A DNA stretch of 64,000 nt, taken from Symsagittifera roscoffensis. Taxonomy: Eukaryota > Xenacoelomorpha > Acoela > Convolutidae. The stretch is taken from assembly GCF_963678635.1 (NCBI RefSeq), contig NC_087071.1, positions 31,052,141 through 31,116,140 of the forward strand, written 5' to 3'. The position numbers were made by a program, and so were the translations under genes. The notes beneath the pieces were generated by a model. That model saw nothing but the letters and a program-made list of their open reading frames with translations. It was not told the DNA's origin and ran no database searches. Below, one piece after another: positions 45,166 to 55,930 of this stretch (position 1 is the first letter of the stretch; the number at the start of each line of letters is the position of its first letter).

Positions 45166-46160
45166 CCATTATAATCGATTATAATCGATTAAAAATGGAT
45201 TATTTTGCCTCGAAAACAAGTTTCATTTTCTTTCAAAAATAATCGATTATAATCGATTATATTCGGATTTTATTGATTAGAAAAATAGTTTCATTATAAT
45301 CCATTTTTAATCGATTATAATCGATTATTATCGAAATTTATTGAGACAGACCACGAAAATTCAATATAATCGATTATTATCCATGGAACTCCGGTGCGGG
45401 AAGGAGTTAGATTACTCCGAAGGAGTGAATAATGTAGAAGGTCAGACTCAGACCTGTTAATAAAGTGAAGAAAAAGTCATAAAATCAGATCACAACACTC
45501 CCCGTGATGGGAAAAATTTTTTTAATGGCAATTAATAAATAACAACTAACTAAGTTATCTCTTTTCCCGCGGCAGCATGAGGAACGAAGTAAACAATACT
45601 GTAAAACGTATAAAATCAGAGTAAGTAACTGTCTTCAAGTAGGAGAAACAAATTGATGCTACTAAAAATTTAGGAGAACTCCAACGGACTAAAAAGTGTG
45701 AAAAGTTCTCGGTATGATGACTTCATGTGTACGAAAAAAATTAGTACGGCTCTGAAAGAATTTCACGCTTAGCGCCGAATAAGTAGTTTTAGCACTGAAA
45801 ATTAAATACTGAGCGCCGAACACTGACGAAGGTTACAGTTTAAACACTGTTTAGCATCGGTTTGATACTTTCAAGACAAACATCTAACTAGTTCCAAAGG
45901 AATCTGCCCGCACCGGAGTTCCATGGATAATAATCGATTATATTGGATTTTTGTTGACAATCTCAATAAAACTACAAAAAGAATCGATTATAATCGATTA
46001 AAAATGAATTATTATGATACTATTTTTCTAAGCAACATAATCCCAATATAATCGATTATAATGGATTATAATCGATTATTTTTGAAAGAGAATATAATTT
46101 GTTTTTAAAGCAGAATAATCCATTTTTAATCGATTATAATCGATTATAATTGATTATAAT
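45166..46160. mobile_element. fold-back DNA element with ATCGATTATA-rich terminal inverted repeats
   Basis: TIRs of about 235-255 bp lie at 45166-45400 and 45906-46160. They are reverse complements over their whole length, built of ATCGATTATAATCGATTA blocks, and end on the inside with CCATGGAACTCCGGTGCGGG. The ~505-bp interior has no ORF. No transposase is present, so it is non-autonomous. Clear target-site duplications could not be assigned because the ends are simple-sequence-like. Confidence 0.85.
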
Positions 46161-46617
46161 TGCGAATTTCTTCTTTTAAATTTTCAGGGAAACTGTTACC
46201 AATGTCAGGTGCTTAGTATGGAATAAATTAAATTCAATATATATTTTCCTAATTTTTTTTTTACAATTTTTTTTTCAAATTTTCGAAAAAAAAGTTTTGA
46301 AATTGTGCGACCTCAAATTGACTTTAAAACGCAAATAGACCCAAACATGACAAAATATGACTAATAATCCTTAGTAATTTTATATTATTTCAACCTGCCC
46401 TGGAACGTTTATATTACCCAGACCTAAAACGGTTATATTATACCCAGAACTAACCCTGGAACGTTAATCAAAAAATTATTACTAGAATTTTTCGGTCGGG
46501 CTGGCAGCTAATATGGTAAATGGTGTTCGCAAACAAAGAAGACTTGTTATAATCATAAGATTTGAATTCTACTTTCCATGATTGTTTTAATCATTCGCAG
46601 GTTGGAACAGAGTTGCC
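46161..46617. other. non-coding spacer
   Basis: AT-rich, no gene. A short repeat of CCTGGAACGTT / ACCCAGACCTAAAACGGTT lies near 46395-46475. Confidence 0.45.
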
Positions 46618-47232
46618 CTCACTGGATCTCCTACCCGATGCCCGCTGAGGTCACTGGTTCTCCTTCCCGATGCCCGCTGAGGTCACTGGTTCTTCTATCC
46701 GATGCCCGCTGAGGACACTGGTTCTCCTACCCGATGCACGCTGAGGTCACTGGTTCTCCTGCCCGCTGAGGTCGCTGGCTCTCCTATCCGATGCCCGCTG
46801 AGGTTACTGGTTCTCCTACCCGATGCCCGCTGAGGTAACTGGGCCTCCTACCTGATGCCCGCTGAGGTCACTGGTTCTCCTACCCCATGCCCGCTGAGGT
46901 CACTGGTTCTCCTACCCGATGCCCGCTGAGGTCACTGGTTCTCCTACCCCATGCCCGCTGAGGTCACTGGTTCTCCTACCCCATGCCCGCTGAGGTCACT
47001 GGTTCTCCTACCCGATGCCGGCTGAGGTCACTGGTTCTCCTAACCGATGCCCGCTGAGGTCACTGGGCCTCCTATCCGATGCCCGCAGAGGTCACTGGGC
47101 CTCCTACCCGATGCCCGCAGAGGTCACTGGGCCTCGTACCCGATGCCTGCAGAGGTCACTGGGCCTCCTACCCGATGCCCGCAGAGGTCACTGGGCCTCC
47201 TACCCGATGCCCGCAGAGGTCACTGGTTCTGG
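46618..47232 (+). repeat. 32-bp GC-rich minisatellite, about 19 copies
   Basis: Consensus half CCTACCCGATGCCCGCTGAG then GTCACTGGTTCT. Left copies carry GCTGAGG and TTCT; the right block from about 47055 carries GCAGAGG and GGCCT. The 32-bp period is not a multiple of 3, so the overlapping ORFs simply cycle all frames with a 32-residue period and are not evidence of a protein. Confidence 0.96.
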
Positions 47233-47458
47233 AGAAGTTTAGGAGAACATGAATATGAACAAATGGGAGAACATTAAGATGAACACATTTAACCTGTTTT
47301 TCTGATTCGTTTTAAATGTATGATTCTATGTCTTAAATTATTCTTTGCTTTAACTGCATGATTTTAGGAAAATTTAGGAATTTTACATTTTTAAACTTGC
47401 TTTTTTCTTCCAGACATAGAAAGAACTAAAAATAGAATAGCCTTAATTAACGAAATAA

Positions 47459-47713
47459 AATGGATTATAATGGATTTTCTTGACAAAATAGTCGATTATA
47501 TTGAAGAAAAAAATGGATTATAATGGATCATAATGGATTATAATGGATTTTTATTTTTCAAAAAAATCTATTTTAATGACCACATAATCGATTACGTGGT
47601 CTAAATTTGCCACAATAATGGATTACAATGGATTATAATGGATTATAATGACAACATTTCAGACAACATTTTTCCAATATAATCGATTATTATCCATGGA
47701 ACTCCGGTGCGGG
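47459..47713. mobile_element. second fold-back element, left terminal repeat
   Basis: Rich in ATGGATTATA/ATCGATTATA blocks and ends with the same CCATGGAACTCCGGTGCGGG as the inner edge of the 45.2-kb element, in left-TIR orientation. Interior-like sequence resumes only at 52141, after element C. Confidence 0.75.
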
Positions 47714-48489
47714 TGGTTGTCTGATTGGGACGGGGTGTCACAGTTTGCTAGTTCTTGTCTGAGAAAAGATGCGGTTGATATGTCCGAGCTTGTGTCATGT
47801 CTTCTGGTAGATCGCTTCCTGACTGATATGGATCGATGGTTAATGGACTGTTGATAGTTGAATCCGAAGTATTCACTGTCGATTGAATATCTGAAGCCAG
47901 TGTAGTGTTCCTGTTACATTGTCTCAAGACAGTAGTGCACGCCCTTGTGTTTTCATCGATCATGGCAGACATGTCAGATGATTGTTCGATCACAAAGAAG
48001 TTTTCAGCTGAAAAGGTTTAGTGTAAAATATCTATGCAATGTCGATTACCATAAATTTTTGGTGAAATGCCGTTACGCGAAGATCTACGTGACACTAATT
48101 CTGAAGAGTTACCTGACCAGTGTTTTTGGCGTCAGTGTCCTTCGGATCTGTGGGTACTATTAAAATTGGGCATTCTACCGTGTGAGGTACGTCTAACAGG
48201 TTTATTCGTAAGCTTGTGATTTATATTGTTATGAAAATTTTGAGATATCTAAGGGTTTAAGATCTGAAGCAAAATTCGTCTTATGCAAAGTAATCTGAAG
48301 AATTATCCATCAGGTGGTTCTCTTCTTCTCAGGTTTCATGCCTTTTCTTTTTGAGAATTTTCACCAAAACTCTTCCGAAAAGTGCGAGGTTTTAATGACT
48401 CCAATTTTCTCACTGCGAAGTCCGATCTACCAACAACTTTTCAACGGATAGTTTTACTATTGTTGATTTGATAGAATAAAATTTTTTGA

Positions 48490-49640
48490 CTTAAAGTCTT
48501 CGAAACAGGAGCTCACATTAGTTCGATTATCTACTTTGCGAAAGATGTACCTTTTGAAAAGGGATTATCCACGGGAATTTTGTTGTTTGAGATCCCTGCC
48601 AATTTGGTCTGGTCCTCCTTATCCGTCGGATTTCTGTTTTTCTGAGATAGGGCTTCGTTAGTGTAACCATTTTCAATCCTGACGTCAGTTTCCCAGTTTT
48701 GCGCTCTATCATTAGCGAGGCTTGAGTTTCTTTTGTCTAAAAGATCAATCAAGTTATCTGAGGCTGAAAACTTCACGTCGTTAAGTGAAAGTCTAGGAGA
48801 ATTGAACAATATTGCGAATAATCGCCGGCTGTGCAAAGTTTTTTGTTATTAAAATTGCAAAAAAATTATAAACCAAGAAATATGATCTACCCTTCCTGTT
48901 TTTATTGTGTTGTGTAACTGGTCTTTATCTTGGAGCAAATCGATGATGGCATTAGCTGAGGTAACTGACGAGGTTTTTGCTGAAAGACATTTTGCGAAAC
49001 AATCAAGGCAAAAAAGGATAAAAAGTTTTGTGCCTCATAATAATTCCACGCGAAATCTAAATCCACTTCTACGTTTTAATCCAAAAGATGTGGTAGTTTT
49101 CCTACGAGTTTGTTTGGAGTTAGAATTTCAGTAATCTTATGCACTTTCATACATTGGGCAAAATTTATACCCTGAAGACATATCTGCCTGTAGATTTGAG
49201 GCCATCAAAATTATTATGCCAATAATTTTATGCCTTACTGTCCTGGGTGAGTCTCGTGCAGAGTCTCGTCCTTTATTGTCGCGTCTCTCAGGGCAATAAA
49301 AATAACCAAATTTCCATCCATGTAAAATCATCCTTCGGATTCGTGGAAGTCAATTATTAAGTAGAGAAATTACGCCCTGTATTTGCATTTTTTTTGTTCA
49401 TTTTTGCTTGGAATGCCGAGACCGTTGGAAGTAACATTTGGTCTTCTTCGGTAAGAAAAAACAAAAATTTCTTATTATATAAGGAAGTGATGTCCAGCGG
49501 TTTATCCGGCATTTTCATAGTTTCTCGAAGGTTTTTAGGCAAAGCTAAATGCGTTGGGTTAAGTGAGTCATCATTTTTATAAATCACAAATCTGGATCTG
49601 GAAGGATTGATTAAATTTTCGCAATGAGACATTTCACCAA
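48490..49640 (-). pseudogene. pol: RNase H-integrase linker, integrase and Pol tail remnant of element C
   Basis: The open piece 49632-49357 is polar linker-like. The integrase finger reads HPGQ (about 49240) then WPQIYRQICLQ and KFCPMYESA near 49140. The core reads CLDCFAKCLSAKTSSVTSAN near 49030-48960, aligning with VAIDRFSKFPSVKVTKSTSG of element B. 48836-48531 is a Lys/Asn/Glu-rich open tail. Catalytic residues cannot be confirmed. Confidence 0.6.
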
Positions 49641-49879
49641 AATTATAGAACTAATTCACTGTGAAATTAATAAAAATTAAATCTACAGACAACAAATACA
49701 GAGAAGCGTTCCAGGAAATTTAGCAAATGAATTTTTTGATGAATCGTTTTCAAGAAAATTCACAAGACTCTATTCAAATGAGCAAATTTCGGATTAACTG
49801 TGCTTAAATTGCACAACACTCCCAGTATTTCTAATTCATTAGTGGAACATTTTTACTCCTAAGGATTTAGAAATCTTGA

Positions 49880-51075
49880 TACAATCGATACTGTTTTTCA
49901 ATCGTTCCGATAGAGTTGTTCTAAAAAAATTTCCTGACCGTTGTGAGACGCGTCCGATTTTTTTCTGGTTCGTAATTTAGCTCTGAAATGGGTTTTTTCC
50001 GTTACGTTCACTATCTCTTGTTTGATTTGCTCATGAGATAATGTACGATTTTCGTTCCATTGGAGAATCGATTTTTTATTTAATAACGGTCTAAATGGAT
50101 TGCCCAGAATTGCGAGTTTGTGAATGAGTTTCATGTGTTGGTTTGTAGAAAATAAATTGAACGTAATTCTTTCAACTTTTTTGCAAAGGGAATATTCTTG
50201 CTTGGAGAAGTTCTGTCACTGAGAGAACTTATTTCCGGTAATTTTGAACAAACCATTCTGTTTTTTTGGAAAAATGTACATGTGCTAGCCATTTAAGGAC
50301 AAAGATGTAACTTTTCAATTGTGACAAAGTTTTTTTTATTTACAATTTGTCGGAAGCATTTTTATTATCATCTAAAATTAGTTTGCACTTCTAATAACAG
50401 TTTCCATGACTCTCTGGAATTCATTGGGCATATCTCTCAATCCGTAGAAACCAATTTAATTTTGATAAACACCGGTTATATTGCCAACTAAGAAGTTTAA
50501 ATTCGTCGAGGGCTAAAATTTGTAAGAGATCAAGTTTTGTAAATTTTACATCTCCGCTGATTTTTCTGATAGTTTGACGGCAACGTTGTCTATGAGTTCA
50601 TGAATGTTAAGCATTCGACATTTGATCCTGATAATTTTTTTGTTCATGAATTTTCAATCTAATTTTAGCTTGGTAGATTTGTATTTCCTAAAAACTATGA
50701 CAATAGGTTTGATAAATCGATCTTCATTGCATTTTTTGAGCTTTTTTGATAATTCCCTCGGTCTTTATTCTAAGAAATTCGTCCTTGACTGATCCTATTA
50801 GATGAACTGGTAATCTACTTTCCGTTACCTGGATGGGTTTCAATGGCTCGCGAAAATGAGGTAATTTTATTTGATTTTCCATTTTGTCAGCCCAAACAAA
50901 TTAGTCTGAGAGAGATGTTATATGGGCTGTTTTTCTGTACTATTACTAATTCGGCTTTAGGGAGAGTATCGTTGCGTAAAATTTTCCGTTTGTGATCTTC
51001 TGTCAGTGATCTTCCATCTTCATCAAAGAGTAATCGTTGCTTTCGCTTGTCCGCCTTCGTTACATGCATTTATGA
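49880..51075 (-). pseudogene. pol: protease-RT linker, RT and RNase H remnant of element C
   Basis: On the minus strand, 51069-50887 is open (linker with KNSPYNISL). HELIDNVAVKLSEKS follows near 50600 (compare VDELIDGVSQIVTEN in A), then GNITGVYQ and IGFYGLRDMPNEFQRVMET near 50490-50395. The FLDD catalytic box is not recognisable after it. The open piece 50134-49898 gives NPFRPLLNKKSILQWNENRT and SDASHNGQEIFLEQL, the RNase H start. Not functional. Confidence 0.7.
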
Positions 51076-51109
51076 CTCCAAAACTTTCTCAATGTGCGTG
51101 ATTTTTTCT

Positions 51110-51880
51110 TCACATTTAAAATTCCGTATAATTACAATGCTTACATTTTTACCTTTTGATTTAGTTTTTTTGTGAAGTGGCCTCTGTACTTACAATACTG
51201 TCATGTGGCATCTCGAGTTGGACATACGGATATGTGTCCTTTTGAGAAAATTCCTCCACCCTTCATACAAAAGTTTCCTCTTTCGATCAAGACCGATTCT
51301 TTCTTGACATTTAAATGTCTTTTGTTGTTGTTATGTACAAGTTTCCAGATGTTTTAAAATTGGTAGTCATTGTCATACTGATTCGTTTCTCGTCTGAAAA
51401 TGCTACGCTAAAGGCAGTGAAGGTAGCGTTTCCGTAAGCAGTTTTCTGTAAATGTCGTATTTTTTCTATCTTCTGTATTAAAAATTTTGTCACTCATTCA
51501 TCGTCTCCACTGGGTATGTCGCAATTCCTTGCCAGTTTTGCCAAAGCTTCAAAAAAATGTTCTAGAGTATCTCTTTCTTTTTGTTTCATGTTTGGCAGCT
51601 TGCGTCTTTCGAAAGTTAGGTTTATCTTTCTGACAAACGCAGTTGCAAGAAGCTCCCAAAATTTTTTAGTCGGATATTAAAGGACCTTGATCTTAATGAA
51701 GTTTTTACAAAAATTACTTTTATCTTCTGATTTCATTGAGATTTTAAAGTTCTGCTTTTGGGGTAGCTGCTTTTTTGTCGTCGAAGCGTCTTCGCTCCGC
51801 AAGGCTTCTCTCCAGTCTAGAGTTGTTTTGAATTCCGGTTTCGGTGCCATCAGGTTTGTTTTCTAAGATGGGCGAATTAG
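51110..51880 (-). pseudogene. gag: gag remnant of element C
   Basis: Minus-strand reading starts near 51850 with MAPKPEFKTTLDWREALRSE. The capsid region follows at about 51660-51500 (FERRKLPNMKQKERDTLEHF, FEALAKLARNCDIP), matching the R.Q...E.LE.F.AAL motif of elements A and B, then the open stretch 51493-51311. A knuckle pair (KGHISVCPTRDAT...QYCKYRGHF) lies at about 51240-51165. Frameshifts and stops interrupt it. Confidence 0.65.
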
Positions 51881-52140
51881 TCAGCTTTTCTTTCACTTTA
51901 TTTAGCAAAAGATGACTATTCTCTTAGCTATTACTGCTGACTGCAGATCTCTCCAATTTTCATCCAGCCTTGATGGCTCAATTGGGTGATTCCGCCAGAA
52001 TTATGGAATCCTTCTGACGCTTGATTCATAATTGCTCGGCTTGATTCATAATTACTTGATTCATAATAACACATTCTGATGCTATAACCAAGCCTATTCG
52101 AAAAAAACTGACCTACCCAATCGCTACGGCATTGGAAAAA

Positions 52141-52470
52141 ATTAAACTAGATCACTGCGAAGGATTATGTTGGAGGTCAGACTAGGAACTGTTAATAAAC
52201 TGCTTAGAAGGAAGAATATAAAATCGGATCACAACACCGTTTCAACTTTATGATAATACAGTGAAGAATAGTGAACAAACTAAAAATTGTGAACAATTTT
52301 GTTTTCCGCGCCTTACATAGTAACATTAGCCATTTATTCATTATCACACGTAATAGAAGTTTGAGAAGTTCGTGAATTTATAAAATGCTGTGGTGTGAAA
52401 AAGGGCCTATAAGATTGCTCGTATGTCCCTGATTGTCCATTATTTGGTCCCAAGTTTTTGTTGGAAACAA
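52141..52470. repeat. continuation of fold-back interior, then dispersed repeat
   Basis: 52141-52250 aligns with 45404-45500 (for example CTGTTAATAAA and ATCACAACAC in both). 52268-52460 aligns with 44757-44930. It marks the far side of the element C insertion. Confidence 0.6.
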
Positions 52471-54639
52471 ATTCTTCTTTAAACTCTATATTTTATTACC
52501 AATATCGATTTTAAGTGCAAAAATTCGAGTAGAAATAGTATTACCCATTAGCTGCCTACATTCAATTTGAAACAACGTTGAGTGCGAGTAGTTTGCCAGT
52601 TATAAACTATGCGCGTCATTGAAGCTGTCATTTATTAAACGAGCAGCTAACCAGCAAAATTTTAGTCTAGTGCAAGAATTTTGCAAAAAAACTCTTCAAG
52701 CGTACTTAGTCTTCACTTTCTGCGAAAGTCGAAACAGCATAACTACTTGTCTCTCCGAATGTTCCGACTGCCTTTTAAGGCCAATGAAGTAGTGTTCGGT
52801 TTAAGTTAGGCCAAAATATCAGTTTTTAGACCCCCACATTTTTAAGGCAAATGACCACAATTAAAATATAGAATTTTTTGAGCTTCAGTTCAAAACAGCA
52901 ATATGTTTCGGCTGATGTAACAAAAAATGTCAAAAAATGCTAGCTAATCATTCAAAACTTCTGTGGAGAAAAAACAACTCCGAGTACAAAAATTTCGTAA
53001 CTATCATCGAAGGTCGGACAATAATTGCATGTACGATATTTAGACATGTTTGATTTTGTATGCTACATGTATTCTACTTAAACATGTTAAGACAAATGGG
53101 ATGGCAAAGTTAAATCTACGCAATATAGCAAATTTTGGTTAGGTATTCATTGTTTTTGCGCTTCTGACTAACCTTCAGTCTTCATCCTTGATTTTCAAGC
53201 ATAAATTTTCATTAGTTATTTCTCATTTATTTTTTTTGCGATTTTCTGTCAGACATTGTTATGATATCCAACTTACACAGCGCTGGTGAAACAATTCTAT
53301 CAACACAACAGTTTTATTAAAGTTCAAGAATCGCACCAAGTTCAATCGCACAAATCGCACTTTTAACGGCAGCTGTTTAGTGCATAGTGCAGATATTTGT
53401 GTATAAACATTATTTACCCGACGAAGACGGGACAAAGCAATTTTTGTTACATCATTGTTTATTAACTTTAGTCATCTTCAATCCACCAATGGTTGCAATG
53501 GTTGTGTTAATCTGGGTTGGGGGTGTAAACATGGTGGTCAGGGTAAACATGGGGTGTGTAAACGGGGGGGGGGGGGGGGTTGGGGTTTAACGGGGATGTG
53601 TAAACAAGGAGGGGGTAAACGCGGTATAAGCGGAGGGGAAGGACTTGAATTGAATCAGGGAGAGAAAATAAAGATCAGCAAAAAATGAGAAACCAACAAA
53701 ATTACGAGATTCACATTTTATCCGATGTAATGAGTATTAAGCCAAAACAAGACTGCTCCTATCAGGGCGAAGCCCTGTATGTTCCGACTGTCTTTTATGG
53801 TTTATGGAGCAGTAATAACATAATTATCATTAACAAAATGAATGTAATAAAAAAATGAAAAAAATTTTAAATAAAATTTAAGTTTTTTTTCTATAAAAAT
53901 TATCCCACCACATATAAACTATAAAGAATTTTACTTTAAAACAAAAATAAAACAAAAATTGATTATAAAAGTTGCTTGTGGTGTACAGCAGTGAAAAATT
54001 TTTAGCCCCTTTTTCTTCCTCACTTTTATCAGCGACATGCAAAAGTCAGTTTTCAACGATGTTATATATTAAATGTAACTCCGATCGCGCTATAAACGCA
54101 ATGCTTAACTGAACACAATGCTTAAGAATTGTTTGGAGACAAGGTTTGAAAGGCTATCGAGCGTAACGTTTAAGAAGCATTCAGAGCAACCATCAGAAGA
54201 TGAACTCGATCCAACTTCAAGGCTAGACAGTACCTGCCTATTTTTCGTTCAAAATTTCATTTCTGTTTGGAACTGGACTGTCAAAATATCAGTCTGGAAC
54301 GAATCGCTGAAAAACAGCAACCTCCATGCTAAGAAAGAAAATTTCGCAAAACCATTATACCTCTGTGTATGAGTATCTTATATCTGATTGAATCCGAATG
54401 GATTGATAAACAAAGAGTGCAAACCGAAGCGATATAAAACAACAAGTTGGAAGACAACATTTATTGGCAACTGAGCTACAGCTCAAGAACAGCTCATGTC
54501 TGGTGTCTATCAAGGTCAACCGACCGAAGATTGATTATATCGTACGTAGAAGAAAGTATTTAGTACGGTAAGATTAACATCAAAATGAATAACATGAATA
54601 CCATATGTGCACTGAGTTTATCAATCCAGGCCAGATGAC
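52471..54639. other. non-coding stretch with short dispersed repeats
   Basis: The block TGTTCCGACTG occurs at about 52758 and 53778, and also at 44898. A G17 run lies at about 53562-53578 within GGGTGTAAAC-type repeats. The open frame at 54118-54372 (84 codons) has no recognisable motif and is not called. Confidence 0.5.
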
Positions 54640-55930
54640 ACAGACTATAGAATAACTCGAAATAATTCATAGCTTTAAAAGCTTTCTTCAAAAAACAAAA
54701 ACTTTTCGCAAACCGATTCGGCCCATGAGATAACTTGAAATATTTCAAAGCTTCATAGCTTTAAGAGCTTGCTGATAAAAATTTTTAACTTTTCGCGAAC
54801 CAATATAGTCCACGAAATAACCGGCAAAAGTTCAAAGTTTCGTAGCTTTAAAAGCTTGCTTAGAAAAATTGCAACTTTTCGCAATTCGATTTGGTCCAAG
54901 AGATTACTTGAAACATTTCGAAGTTTCATAGCCTTAAGAGCTTGCTTAGAAAAACTTAGTATTAGCGAACCGATTCAGTCTATAAAAAAACTTGTAGTAA
55001 TTCAAACTTTCATAGCATTGAAAGCATGCTTAGAAAAACAAACTTCTCTCAAACCGATTCAGTCTATGAAATAACGTGACTTAATTCAAAGTTTCATAGC
55101 ATCAAAAGGTTCTTTAGAAAAACAGAAACTTTTCGCGAACCGATTCGGTCCACGGAATAAATTGAATGATTTCAAAGTTTTGTAGCTTGAAAAGCTTGCT
55201 TAGAAAAACTTGACTTTTCGCGAACCGATTTAGTCCACGAATTAACCCGAAAAAGTTCAAAGTTTCAAAGCTTGAAAAGCTTGCTTAGAAAAACTTTTAG
55301 CTTTTCGCGAATCAATTTAGTCCACAAAATAACCTGGAAAAGTTCAAAGTTTCATAGTTTAAGTTGCTTGCTACGAAAAAAGTTTGGCAAATTGATTCGG
55401 TTTTTGAAATAACTTGACATATTTCAAAGTTGCATAGCTTTAAAAGCTTGCTTAGAAAAACTTTAAACTTTTTGCGAACTGATTTAATCCACGAAATTCC
55501 TTGCAAAATTTCAAGGTTTCATAGCTTGAATAGCTTGCTTCAAAAATTTAAAGCGTTTCGCGAAGTGATTCGATCTTTAAATAGCTTGCAAAGAAAAAAA
55601 TGAACCTTTTGCGAACCAGTTCGCTTTGTGAAGTAACTTGATTTATTTTATTTTATAGCTTGAATAGCTTACTAAGGAAAACCTAATTTGCCAGATAAAA
55701 CATTACTTCTTTGCAATTTTTGATTCGCTCTGTAAAACAACTTAGAAATTTTTTCACAAAATTTCATAGCTTGAACAGCTTGCTAAGAAAAACTTCTATT
55801 TTTCGGGAACCTATTCGTTCTATTAAACTTGAAGTTTTTCCAACCGATTTACGATAAAATGGCTTAACTTGAAATTGTTCAAAGTTTCTTTGCTTGGATA
55901 GCTTGATCAGAACATCAACTAATTTTAGCG
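54640..55930 (+). repeat. ~88-bp degenerate tandem repeat, about 14 copies
   Basis: Recurring order: CTTTTCGCGAACCGATT, GTCCACGAAATAACTTGAAA, TTTCAAAGTTTCATAGCTT, AAAGCTTGCTTAGAAAAA. Landmarks fall at about 54703, 54787, 54874, 54965, 55045, 55125, 55214 and 55302. Divergence grows toward 55930. Confidence 0.88.

Larger units (their letters stand above)
47714..52130 (-). mobile_element. Ty3/gypsy element C, minus strand, decayed
   Basis: Gag, zinc knuckle, RT, RNase H and integrase remnants occur in the order expected on the minus strand. It is related to the A/B lineage (GFYGLRDMPNEFQ against GFYGLADMPAEFQ) but strongly diverged, with many stops. No LTR pair was recognised, so the limits are set by the interrupted fold-back sequence on each side. 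Confidence 0.75.

Noticed and set aside
46618-47232. CRISPR-like array
   Set aside because: Units are contiguous with no unique spacers, and the DNA is animal.
47015-47277. Overlapping ORFs with a 32-residue repeat
   Set aside because: A 32-bp period read in any frame gives a 32-residue protein repeat; no start context or conserved frame.
54118-54372. 84-codon ORF
   Set aside because: No motif, no homolog in the window, and a length common by chance in this sequence.
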